Shown here: piece after piece, positions 8,311-16,739 of the stretch
Layout of the letters: each line of letters starts with the position of its first letter
Numbering within the stretch: the first letter of the stretch is position 1
Assembly: GCF_008365295.1 (NCBI RefSeq)
Contig: NZ_CP043505.1
Location: 2,232,001 to 2,296,000, forward strand
Length of the DNA: 64,000 bases
Source: Agromyces intestinalis
GTDB lineage: Bacteria > Actinomycetota > Actinomycetes > Actinomycetales > Microbacteriaceae
Reading direction: 5' to 3'
Notes under the pieces: model-generated
Databases searched by the model: none
What the model was told of the DNA's origin: nothing
What the model saw: only the letters and a program-made list of their open reading frames with translations
Made by a program: the position numbers and the translations under genes

Positions 8311-9854
8311 TGCGACGGACTGGATCGACACGGGCGCTCACCGCACTTGCCGTGGTCGGGATCGCAGCCGCCCCCGCAGCCCCAGCCACGGCCGCCACAC
8401 CACCAGACGATGACACGGGCCGGTCGTGGGAAGTCGCCGTGGCCTCGTTGGATCTCACCCGTGATCCCTGGACGTTTTCGGGCTCGTTGGCATTTCTGAA
8501 TATCGATGATGGGTCGTTGCGCCAGACGCCGTGGAGTGACTACGCGCCAAATGCTCTCGCGTACGCGCCGGACGCCCGCACCCTGTACACCGTCGGCGCT
8601 GTCGGCGACGCAGAGGTTGCAGAGGTCTCACTCTTCGCTGCTCATGATGCATCCACCGGCGACGTGCTCTGGACCGTGACGGTCTCCGGCTGGGATGACC
8701 TGGCGGTCAGTGCCGACGGGTCGGTCGCGATGACCGGGCGCGACAAGATCGATCTGACGACGCACTCCGTCGTGTCGTTCGACCCGTGCGATGAGACCAG
8801 CAATCATGACGTTTGGGATGTCGCTCTGACTCCCGATGGCAGCACTGCTTGGTTGGTGTGCGGCCGGTCGGGTTTCGGCAGCCAGTTGCGCGCGTACGAT
8901 GTCGCCACACTCAGCCTGGTCGACACCATAGAGTTCTCAGCCTTCGTCGGCGGCGGCATCGCCATCACCCCCGACGGGTCGACCGCCATGCTCTCGCCGC
9001 TGTACGGATGGTACGTACTTCGCGTCGATCTGGCCACCGGTGCCGTCGCTGACCTGGCGACCGACTTGTTGTTGTCCGGGTCGGTCTCGATCTCACCCGA
9101 CGGCACTCACGCCTACTTCGCCTCGAGCAGGGTTTTCGACGTCTCGGGTGCGCTGCACGCGGTCGATATCGCCACGATGAGCATCACCGCGTCGGGTCGG
9201 CTCGTGAACTACGGGACGGATCCGATCGTGTCACCCGACGGCGACCACGTCTTCGCCGTCGGGCGAGAGGAGTGGGACACGATCGAGGGGATCTCGACGC
9301 ACGATGCTGCCACTCTCACCCCACTCAGTCATACGCCGCTCGACGACGCCCTCTCCTTCCGCCTGACGATCACCCCTGATCAGGCGCCGGTCGCGCGGTT
9401 GACCGCGTCGGAGCCGAACTCGCCGGTGACGTTCGACGCGTCGGCCTCGACGGTGGAGTTCGGGTCGATTGCCGAGTACGCGTGGGACTTCGGCGACGGC
9501 GTGAGCACCGTGACCACGACCCCGACCGTGGAACACGAGTACGCCGAACCTGGTGAGTTCACCGCGACCGTTCGGCTGACGAGTTCGGGTGGCACGTCGA
9601 CCGAGGACGTGTACACGGGTCACCAGTTGCTGCGTAACGGCGACGCGTCGGCGGTCGCGACGGTCACGGTCGCGGTTCCCGAGCCCGCGGTGCCCGAGCC
9701 CGCGGTGCCCGGGTCGGGGGTGGCGGGTGCGTTGCCGCCCGCCGGGTTCAACGGGGCGACGTGGGTGATGGCGGGCATCGGGATGCTGGTGGCCGGTGCG
9801 ATCGCGGTGGTCATCGTCCGCCGCCGAGTGCAACCCCAACGGAAGGACGCATGA
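8307..9854 (+). CDS. Secreted beta-propeller/PKD surface protein, array member 3 (LPPAG tail)
   Basis: 515 aa, the shortest of the + copies. ATGA overlap with the upstream gene and the same GGAAGG site. Signal peptide with an Ala/Pro-rich end (AAAPAAPATAA), then DDDTGRSWEVA. The propeller has a Cys pair FDPC/LVC and a blade stretch NYGTDPIVSPDG that resembles members 1 and 6. PKD domain and two PEPAV units; anchor motif LPPAGF at about 476 followed by helix and RRRVQPQRKDA. DNA of the PKD-to-tail part is almost the same as in the neighbours, while the propeller DNA is clearly diverged. Confidence 0.85.
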   Translation: MMRRTGSTRALTALAVVGIAAAPAAPATAATPPDDDTGRSWEVAVASLDLTRDPWTFSGSLAFLNIDDGSLRQTPWSDYAPNALAYAPDARTLYTVGAVGDAEVAEVSLFAAHDASTGDVLWTVTVSGWDDLAVSADGSVAMTGRDKIDLTTHSVVSFDPCDETSNHDVWDVALTPDGSTAWLVCGRSGFGSQLRAYDVATLSLVDTIEFSAFVGGGIAITPDGSTAMLSPLYGWYVLRVDLATGAVADLATDLLLSGSVSISPDGTHAYFASSRVFDVSGALHAVDIATMSITASGRLVNYGTDPIVSPDGDHVFAVGREEWDTIEGISTHDAATLTPLSHTPLDDALSFRLTITPDQAPVARLTASEPNSPVTFDASASTVEFGSIAEYAWDFGDGVSTVTTTPTVEHEYAEPGEFTATVRLTSSGGTSTEDVYTGHQLLRNGDASAVATVTVAVPEPAVPEPAVPGSGVAGALPPAGFNGATWVMAGIGMLVAGAIAVVIVRRRVQPQRKDA

Positions 9855-11431
9855 TGCGACGGATCGGAACGACAGCAGCCCTGGCGGTGCTCGCCGTGCT
9901 CGCCGTCACCCCCGCGGCCACCGCCGCGGCCCCGCCACCCGATGACACCGGCCGCTCGTGGGAAGTCGTGGCCTCCCTTCGCTTCCCGACGGCAGACGGC
10001 GAACAGATCGGCGTCGGCGCACTGGCGTTCCTCAGCGTCGATGACGGTTCCCTGCGGCAGACGACCTGGCCCGACGACCTACCCACCGGGCTCATGTTCA
10101 CGCCAGACGCCCGTGCGCTCTATAGCACCGGGGACAATGTGACCGATGACGGCGAGGTGTCAGAGTGGTTCTCCGCGTTCTCGGCACGCGATGCGGCAAC
10201 GGGTGAAGTGGACTGGTCGATCACCCGGATCAGCAGCTTCATTGAGGTGGCGCTGAGCCCCGACGCGTCCATCGCCGCGACCGGATCGAGCTTGGTGAAC
10301 CTCGAGACGCGCGCGGTTGATCGGTTCGACGCGTGCGTCGGTCAGGCGCCGTTCTTCTATGCGACGGCGTTCAGCCCCGACGGCGGCACGATCTGGTACT
10401 TGTGCCGGGGTTTGCGCCCCTCTCCCGACACCGAACTGCGTGGGTACGACGTGGCAACGCTCGCCCCGACCGCGACGTTCGTGCTCACGAACCACCGCCT
10501 GGATCGGATCGTTCTCACCCCAGACGGGTCGGTCGCCGTATCGACGGGTGATCGGGTTGCCGACGATGGGTCGGTTGTGCCGGTCGTCACCCGCATCGAT
10601 CTGGCAACGGGCGCACTCACAGACCTCGCGTTCGAGCACGATCTCGGCTTGGACGCTGCGGTCTCGCCCGACGGTGCCCGCGCGTACATCAGCGAACGCT
10701 CCGATGACGACTTCGAGGGTGTGCTTCATGCGATCGATCTGGCCACCATGACGACCGCGGTCTCCGCTCCGCTCGCCGACAATGGCGTACTTGGTGCTGT
10801 ACTCGCCGTGACCCCCGACGGTGCTCGCGTGTACGCAGCCTCGCATTTGGATGAGACCTTGGACGAGCCCGACCAGATACGCCTGTCAGCACACGACGCA
10901 GATACGCTGGCCGTGCTGAGCGAGACGTTCCGGGAATCCGACGTGGCCTTCGACCTCACGGTCACCCCTGACCAGGCGCCGGTCGCGCGGTTGACCGCGT
11001 CGGAGCCGAACTCGCCGGTGACGTTCGACGCGTCGGCCTCGACGGTGGAGTTCGGGTCGATTGCCGAGTACGCGTGGGACTTCGGCGATGGCGTGAGCAC
11101 CGTGACCACGACGCCGACCGTGGAGCATGAGTACGCCGATCCTGGTGAGTTCACCGCGACCGTTCGGTTGACGAGTTCGGGTGGTACGTCGACCGAGGAT
11201 GTGTACACGGGCCAGCAGATGTTGCGTAACGGCGACGCGTCGGCGGTGGCGACGGTCACGGTCGCGGTTCCCGAGCCCGCGGTGCCTGGGTCGGGGGTGG
11301 CGGGTGAGTTGCCGCCCGCCGGGTTCAACGGGGCGACGTGGGTGATGGCGGGCATCGGGATGCTGGTGGCCGGTGCGATCGCGGTGGTCATCGTCCGCCG
11401 CCGGGTGCAACCCCAACGGAAGGACGCATGA
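9851..11431 (+). CDS. Secreted beta-propeller/PKD surface protein, array member 4 (LPPAG tail)
   Basis: 526 aa; ATGA overlap and GGAAGG site upstream. Its signal peptide is nearly identical to that of member 5 (AALAVLAVLAVTPAATAAAP), pointing to a recent duplication or conversion of the 5' end between these two, while the propellers that follow differ. Cys pair FDAC/YLC; blades with SPDAS, SPDGG, TPDGS and SPDGA; PKD with WDFGDG; one PEPAV unit; LPPAGF at about 487; helix; RRRVQPQRKDA. Ligand and function are not known; the exposed position and modular design suggest binding of a surface, glycan or partner protein (inference). Confidence 0.85.
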   Translation: MMRRIGTTAALAVLAVLAVTPAATAAAPPPDDTGRSWEVVASLRFPTADGEQIGVGALAFLSVDDGSLRQTTWPDDLPTGLMFTPDARALYSTGDNVTDDGEVSEWFSAFSARDAATGEVDWSITRISSFIEVALSPDASIAATGSSLVNLETRAVDRFDACVGQAPFFYATAFSPDGGTIWYLCRGLRPSPDTELRGYDVATLAPTATFVLTNHRLDRIVLTPDGSVAVSTGDRVADDGSVVPVVTRIDLATGALTDLAFEHDLGLDAAVSPDGARAYISERSDDDFEGVLHAIDLATMTTAVSAPLADNGVLGAVLAVTPDGARVYAASHLDETLDEPDQIRLSAHDADTLAVLSETFRESDVAFDLTVTPDQAPVARLTASEPNSPVTFDASASTVEFGSIAEYAWDFGDGVSTVTTTPTVEHEYADPGEFTATVRLTSSGGTSTEDVYTGQQMLRNGDASAVATVTVAVPEPAVPGSGVAGELPPAGFNGATWVMAGIGMLVAGAIAVVIVRRRVQPQRKDA

Positions 11432-13023
11432 TGCGACGAATCGGAACGGCAGCAGCCCTCGCGGTGCTCGCCGTGCTCGCCGTCACCCCCGCGGCCACCG
11501 CCGCGGCCCCGCCCCCCGATGACACCGGCCGCTCGTGGGAAGTCGCCGGGATGCTGCCGTTCGCAAGCCAGGGAGACATCTCGGCGCTGGCCATGATGAA
11601 CACCGGCTCGGGCGCGGTACGTCAGGCGCAGTTCCCGGACTACTTTGCTTTCAACGCCGCGTACTCTCCGGATGCCCGCACGGTGTACGGAACCGGCTAC
11701 GTCTGGGATTCGCTGGGCGCGGTGTTCGCAGCTCACGACGCGGCAACCGGCGACATCCTCTGGCAGGTTCGCACTGATGAGGGCCAGTCGGGTCGGGCGC
11801 TGGCGGTGAGTCCAGACGGATCCGTCGCGATGACCGGGTGGGCTGCGGTGGATCTCGTCACGCACGAGGTCGAGACCTTCTCTCCCTGCGGCGATGACAG
11901 CATTCCCTATGCCGTGGCCATCAGCCCGGATGGCAGCACGGCGTGGCACACCTGCAGTTTTGACGACCCAACTCCGAATCTCGAACTGCGGGCGTATGAC
12001 GTTGACACCCTGGCACCGGTTGAAACCATTCGGATCCCCGGGCACTACCCGGGAGTGGCACAGGGCATTGAGATCACACCCGACGGTTCGACTGCCATGA
12101 TCTCCAGGAGCTATCAGGCGACCGGTGAACACACGAGTATTCCGGTCGTGCTGCGGGTCGATCTGACGACCGGAACGTACGCGACCCTCGAGCTGGACAC
12201 CAGGAACACCATCTCGATCTCGCCGGACGGCACCCACGCCTACGTCGCTGCCTCCAACCCGGGCTCCGCTCTCGATACGGGAGTGGACGAAGACCCGCCC
12301 CCCGACCACCGCGGCGATGAAGCTCCCATCCCCGCCGCCGTCACCGTTGCGCTGTGCGCAATCGACATCGCCACCCTGACCGTCACGGTCTCGGTGCCGC
12401 TCAACGCGGTCCACGCAGATCCCGCAGTGAGTCCCGACGGGGCACACGTCTACGCCGCGACCTGGGATCTGGACGGACCGGCAGGCGCACGTTCCGGCAT
12501 CTCCACGCACGAAACCGCATCGCTGGCCAGACTCCGAGACACACCGGTCGCTGACCGGAGCATCCGAACACTGGCGATCACCCCCGACCAGGCTCCGATC
12601 GCGCGACTGACCGCCTCCGAACCGAACTCGCCCGTCACGTTCGACGCCTCCGCCTCGACGGTCGAGTTCGGCACCATCTCCGAGTACGCGTGGGACTTCG
12701 GCGATGGCGCGAGCACCGTGACCACGACGCCGACCGTGGAACACGAGTACGCCGAACCGGGTGAGTTCACCGCGACCGTTCGGTTGACGAGTTCGGGCGG
12801 CACGTCGACCGAAGACGTGTACACCGGCAAGCAGCTGCTGCGTAACGGCGACGCGTCGGCGGTCGCGACGGTCACGGTGACGGTGCCGGCTGCGGTGTCG
12901 ACGAAGCTGCCGCCGACCGGGTTCCAGGGTGCGTGGGTGGCGATCGTGGGGTTCGGGATGCTGGTGGCCGGCGTGACGGCGGTCACACGACGCCGAGTTC
13001 AACATGGACGAGAGGGCGCATGA
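11428..13023 (+). CDS. LPxTG-anchored secreted beta-propeller/PKD protein, array member 5 (LPPTG tail)
   Basis: 531 aa; ATGA overlap and GGAAGG site. It differs from the other + copies in three ways. It keeps the canonical sorting motif LPPTGF (at about 494). It lacks the PEPAV stalk and has VPAAVSTK instead. Its propeller contains a Pro/Asp-rich insertion (VDEDPPPDHRGDEAP). The tail RRRVQHGREGA also differs. Cys pair FSPC/HTC and the PKD WDFGDG are kept. It is thus the + copy most likely to be a true sortase substrate, together with the - strand gene at 3406-4959. Confidence 0.85.
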   Translation: MMRRIGTAAALAVLAVLAVTPAATAAAPPPDDTGRSWEVAGMLPFASQGDISALAMMNTGSGAVRQAQFPDYFAFNAAYSPDARTVYGTGYVWDSLGAVFAAHDAATGDILWQVRTDEGQSGRALAVSPDGSVAMTGWAAVDLVTHEVETFSPCGDDSIPYAVAISPDGSTAWHTCSFDDPTPNLELRAYDVDTLAPVETIRIPGHYPGVAQGIEITPDGSTAMISRSYQATGEHTSIPVVLRVDLTTGTYATLELDTRNTISISPDGTHAYVAASNPGSALDTGVDEDPPPDHRGDEAPIPAAVTVALCAIDIATLTVTVSVPLNAVHADPAVSPDGAHVYAATWDLDGPAGARSGISTHETASLARLRDTPVADRSIRTLAITPDQAPIARLTASEPNSPVTFDASASTVEFGTISEYAWDFGDGASTVTTTPTVEHEYAEPGEFTATVRLTSSGGTSTEDVYTGKQLLRNGDASAVATVTVTVPAAVSTKLPPTGFQGAWVAIVGFGMLVAGVTAVTRRRVQHGREGA

Positions 13024-14630
13024 TGCGACGAATCGGTGCGGTGCTCGCGGTGACTGGACTGGCACTGGTGGTGGTCGCCCCCGCGGCCACGGCCACGGCC
13101 GCCACGCCACCAGACGACGACACGGGCCGGTCGTGGGAAGTCGCAGCGACGCGTGGGTACCTCGACCGCAGCACAGGTTCCAATGTGTGGACGGGCGCGG
13201 TGGCGTTGCTGAACGTCGACGACGGCTCGGTGCGTGAGTCGCCGTGGGGCGATTACCTGCCAGGCTATGTGGCGTACGGTCCCGACGCCCGCACGCTATA
13301 CACGATTGGCTCGGTCGACGGTCCGAGCGGCGAGGATGAGCTGCTTTTCGCGGCTCATGATGCATCCTCGGGCGACGTGCTCTGGACGTCGACCATCTCC
13401 AGCTATTTCGGACTTGCTGTCAGCCCCGACGGGTCGGTCGCGATGACCGCGCGCGACAAGATCGATCTGGCAACGCACGAGGTGGTCTCGTTCGAGCCCT
13501 GCGTCGAGACCGTGGCTGATGCGCCCGTCGACGTGGCCTTCAGCCCCGACGGCAGCACTGCCTGGATCGTCTGCAGGTTCTGGGACGGTGGTGCTCCTTC
13601 ACAGCTGCGCGCGTACGACGTGGCCACACTGAGCCTGATCGACACCATCGAGCTGACCCCCGAGGGCACCGGCGGGATCACCGATGTCCTCGGAGGCATC
13701 GCCATCACCCCCGACGGGTCGACCGCCATGCTCTCCGGCGCGTGGTTGCGTTCCGTGGATCCCATCTTCAATCAGCGGGCACTTCGCGTCGATCTCGCAA
13801 CCGGGACGGTAGCCAGCATCGTCACCGACTCGTCGTCCATGCTCGGGTCGGTCTCGATCTCGCCCGACGGCACCCGCGCGTACCTCAGCACCCAGCAATT
13901 CTTTGGAGGAGAGCAGAGCGCACTTTGGTCGCTCGATGTCGCGACGATGACGCTCGCCGCTTCGAGCCCGCTCGAAAACTATGGGACGTATCCGATCGTC
14001 ACGCCCGACGGTGCGAAGGTCTTCGCGACAGGGTACGGCCCGTGGGGCGAGGCCGGCGAACGCGTCGCTGGGATCTCGGCGCACGACGCTGCCACACTCG
14101 CCCCGCTCGGCGCGACACCACTCCCAGGCGCCGGGAATCTGACGATCACCCCCGATCAGGCGCCGGTGGCGCGGCTGACCGCCTCGGAGCCGAACTCGCC
14201 GGTGACGTTCGACGCGTCGGCCTCGACGGTGGAGTTCGGCACGATCGCCGAGTACGCGTGGGACTTCGGCGACGGCGTGAGCACCGTGACCACGACCCCG
14301 ACCGTGGAACACGAGTACGCCGAACCTGGCGAGTACACCGCGACCGTTCGGCTGACGAGTTCGGGTGGCACGTCGACCGAGGACGTGTACACGGGTCACC
14401 AGTTGCTGCGTAACGGCGACGCGTCGGCGGTCGCGACGGTCACGGTCACGGTTCCCGAGCCCGCGGTGCCCGAGCCCGCGGTGCCCGGGTCGGGGGTGGC
14501 GGGTGCGTTGCCGCCCGCCGGGTTCAACGGGGCGACGTGGGTGATCGCGGGCATCGGGATGCTGCTGACCGGTGCGATCGCGGTGGTCATCGTCCGCCGC
14601 CGGGTGCATCCCCAACGGAAGGACGCATGA
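13020..14630 (+). CDS. Secreted beta-propeller/PKD surface protein, array member 6 (LPPAG tail)
   Basis: 536 aa; ATGA overlap with member 5; the ribosome binding site here is a weaker GAGAGGG. Signal peptide ends ATATAAT, then DDDTGRSWEVA. The propeller is the closest relative of member 1 (shared NQRALRVDLATG-like blade, LENYGT, GYGPWGEAGER), so members 1 and 6 are probably the youngest propeller duplicates although they sit at opposite ends of the operon. Cys pair FEPC/IVC; PKD; two PEPAV units; LPPAGF at about 497; helix; tail RRRVHPQRKDA. It overlaps the start of the broken next copy. Confidence 0.85.
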   Translation: MMRRIGAVLAVTGLALVVVAPAATATAATPPDDDTGRSWEVAATRGYLDRSTGSNVWTGAVALLNVDDGSVRESPWGDYLPGYVAYGPDARTLYTIGSVDGPSGEDELLFAAHDASSGDVLWTSTISSYFGLAVSPDGSVAMTARDKIDLATHEVVSFEPCVETVADAPVDVAFSPDGSTAWIVCRFWDGGAPSQLRAYDVATLSLIDTIELTPEGTGGITDVLGGIAITPDGSTAMLSGAWLRSVDPIFNQRALRVDLATGTVASIVTDSSSMLGSVSISPDGTRAYLSTQQFFGGEQSALWSLDVATMTLAASSPLENYGTYPIVTPDGAKVFATGYGPWGEAGERVAGISAHDAATLAPLGATPLPGAGNLTITPDQAPVARLTASEPNSPVTFDASASTVEFGTIAEYAWDFGDGVSTVTTTPTVEHEYAEPGEYTATVRLTSSGGTSTEDVYTGHQLLRNGDASAVATVTVTVPEPAVPEPAVPGSGVAGALPPAGFNGATWVIAGIGMLLTGAIAVVIVRRRVHPQRKDA

Positions 14631-14761
14631 TGCGACGGATCAGATCGGCATCCGCGCTGGCGGCACTGGCCGCACCTGCGGTGCTCGGGATCACTCCCGC
14701 AGCCACCGCCGCCATACGACTCGGGAGGTGTGCCGGCGCCGGGCGGCTCCACGCCCGATGA
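14627..14761 (+). pseudogene. Truncated array copy: signal peptide only
   Basis: The ATGATG start, GGAAGG ribosome site and signal peptide (MRRIRSASALAALAAP...ITPAATAA) match the array genes. Where DDTGRSWEV should begin, the frame instead reads IRLGRCAGAGRLHAR and stops. Propeller, PKD and anchor are missing. The break lies only 32 bp before the stop of the opposing permease gene, so the array appears to have been cut off here. The 44-residue product, if made, would be an exported fragment at most. Confidence 0.75.
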
Positions 14762-14792
14762 GGCAGGGTAGTGGCTCTCGACCGCACTCCGC

Positions 14793-16739
14793 TCACCCGA
14801 TGAGGCTCGGTTGCAGGTCGCGCACCGTGCGGAAGTGCGTCATGCGTGTCACGCCGATCGCGGCGACGACGAGCGCGGCAGCGAGCCATCCGATCAGCAC
14901 GAGTGCGTCGCCGCCGGCGCGCGCGAGGTCGCCGTCGTACATGACCTGCCGCATCGCGTCGACGACGTACCCCATGGGCAGCACGTGGTGCAGCCAGGCG
15001 AGTGGGGCAGGCAGCGTCTGCCAGGGGAACGTGCCGCCCGCGGTCACGAGCTGCAGCACCATGAGCACGAGCCCGATGAACTGCCCGACCGACCCGAGCC
15101 AGACGTTCAGCGCGAGGATGATCGCCGCATAGGTCGCCGATGCGACGAGCAGCACGCCGACGGCCAGGCCGGGGTGCGCGATGCGGAACCCGAGCGCGCC
15201 GGCGAGCACGAGGAACAGCGACACCATCTGCACCGCCCCGAGCACGGCGGGTGTGAGCCATCCGGCGAGCGTGACGCGCACGGGCGAGTGCAGCGCCGTC
15301 ACAGCGCGCCGCGACACAGGCTTCACGATGAGGAACAATGCGTAGATGCCGATCCAGCCGGCGAGTGCGGCGAAGAACGGCGCGAGCCCGGCGCCGTAGC
15401 TGCCCGCCGCGGTGACCGCGCTGGTCTCGAGGTCGACCGGGTCGGCGATGGTCGCGGCCTGCGCGGCGCGGGTCGCGGCGTCGGTGTCGGGAATCCGCTC
15501 GGCGCCGTCGGTGAGGGCGCCGTGCAGGTCGTCGGCGCCGGTGGCGAGCTCGCCCAGGCCGGTCGCGAGCGCGGCGCTGCCGTCGCGCAGCTGCACGGCC
15601 CCGGCGGCTGCGGTGGATGCACCGTCGGCGAGTTGTGCGGCCCCCGTTGCGAGATCGGATGCTCCGGCCGCAGCCTCGCTCGTGCCGGCCGCGAGTCGGG
15701 AAGCGCCGTCCGCGACCTGCCGGCTGCCGTCGGCGAGCGCGTCGATCTTCCCGACGACCTCTTGCACCCGGCCGTTGCCGTCGGCGACGCGGTCGGCGAG
15801 CGGGTCGAGCTTCGCGAGTACCGCGTCGATGGTCGCCTGGTCGACCCCGCGTGCGGCGAGCTCCTCGGCGATCGCCTGTCGCGCTTCGGGCACGCGGGCG
15901 GCGGCGTCGGCGACCGCGTCGCCCACCTGGTCGGCGGATGCCGCGAGCTGCGCGTTGCCGTCGGCGACCTGTGCGGCGCCGGCGTCGAGGTCGGATGCCC
16001 CGGCGGCCAGCTGCGCGGTTCCGTCGACGAGCCGGGCCGAGCCGTCGGCGAGCTGTGCGCTGCCAGCTGCGAGCGCTGCCGTGCCGTCGGCGAGGGCGGC
16101 GGATCCGGTCGCCAGCTGCGCCGAGCCGTCGACCGCGGACACCGCGCCGTCGGCGAGGCGGCCGGCCCCGTCGGATGCCTCGACGAGCCCCGACCGGATC
16201 TCGCTGATCGACGTGAGCAGGGTGTCGGCGGCCTCGCGGTTCACCTGCTGGGCGACGGCCGCACGGATCCGCTCGACGGCCTGCGTGCCGATGGTGGTCG
16301 CGAGGTAGCTGTTGGCGTCGCTCGTCGAGAGCACGAGCTGCGCCTGTCGCGGAGCATCCGTCGACACCGAGGCGAGCGCCTCGGAGAAGTCTTGGGGGAT
16401 GGTGACCGAGAAGTCGTACCGCGAGTGGTCGAGGCCGTCGGCGGCTTCGGCGTCGCTGACGACGTGCCAGTCGAACGCCCCGTCGGCGACGAGCTCGTCG
16501 GCAACCTCCTCGCCGACGTTGCGCACGCCGTCGGTCGCGTCGGCGTCTGGCGTGCCGACGTCGTCGACCACGAGTGCGACCGGCACCTCGGGGAACTTCG
16601 CGTACGGGTCCTGGTTCGCCCAGAGGTACAGCCCGCCGTAGAGCACGGGCACCGCGAGCAGCGCGACGAGCGCGATGCGTGACATCCGGGTCGCCGTGAG
16701 CCGGCGGAACTCGGCCGTGATGAGCTGCGGGATCTTCAC
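14793..16739 (-). CDS. YhgE/Pip-like ABC-2 membrane protein
   Basis: 648 aa. GTG start preceded by AAGGAGG and overlapping the previous stop (GTGA). One N-terminal helix (IALVALLAVPVLYGGLYLW) precedes a long extracellular region that opens with a mixed alpha/beta part. It then consists of many heptad-like repeats of the type LADGTAALAAGSAQLADGSA (residues about 190-400), typical of YhgE/Pip proteins and likely a coiled-coil or helical stalk. About five to six C-terminal helices form an ABC-2-type membrane domain. Related proteins include phage-infection protein Pip and the ESX-linked YueB/EsaA group, which act as large surface receptors or secretion components. Here it follows a TetR regulator and a degenerate ATPase, so it is probably a regulated exporter. 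Its last 66 bp are duplicated at 3141-3206. Confidence 0.8.
   Translation of the reverse strand: MKIPQLITAEFRRLTATRMSRIALVALLAVPVLYGGLYLWANQDPYAKFPEVPVALVVDDVGTPDADATDGVRNVGEEVADELVADGAFDWHVVSDAEAADGLDHSRYDFSVTIPQDFSEALASVSTDAPRQAQLVLSTSDANSYLATTIGTQAVERIRAAVAQQVNREAADTLLTSISEIRSGLVEASDGAGRLADGAVSAVDGSAQLATGSAALADGTAALAAGSAQLADGSARLVDGTAQLAAGASDLDAGAAQVADGNAQLAASADQVGDAVADAAARVPEARQAIAEELAARGVDQATIDAVLAKLDPLADRVADGNGRVQEVVGKIDALADGSRQVADGASRLAAGTSEAAAGASDLATGAAQLADGASTAAAGAVQLRDGSAALATGLGELATGADDLHGALTDGAERIPDTDAATRAAQAATIADPVDLETSAVTAAGSYGAGLAPFFAALAGWIGIYALFLIVKPVSRRAVTALHSPVRVTLAGWLTPAVLGAVQMVSLFLVLAGALGFRIAHPGLAVGVLLVASATYAAIILALNVWLGSVGQFIGLVLMVLQLVTAGGTFPWQTLPAPLAWLHHVLPMGYVVDAMRQVMYDGDLARAGGDALVLIGWLAAALVVAAIGVTRMTHFRTVRDLQPSLIG
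14796..14861. repeat. Right copy of 66-bp direct repeat flanking the propeller array
   Basis: This copy is the true 3' end of the YhgE/Pip-like gene and matches 3141-3206 at 63 of 66 positions, in the same orientation. Confidence 0.85.

Noticed and set aside
3406-14761. Array read as a polymorphic toxin or immunity cluster
   Set aside because: All copies have the same anchor and no toxin-like C-terminal domain or small immunity gene. The variable part is the N-terminal propeller.
3127-14792. Array as a phage or integrative element
   Set aside because: The flanking direct repeat is suggestive, but no integrase, recombinase, relaxase or phage gene is inside.
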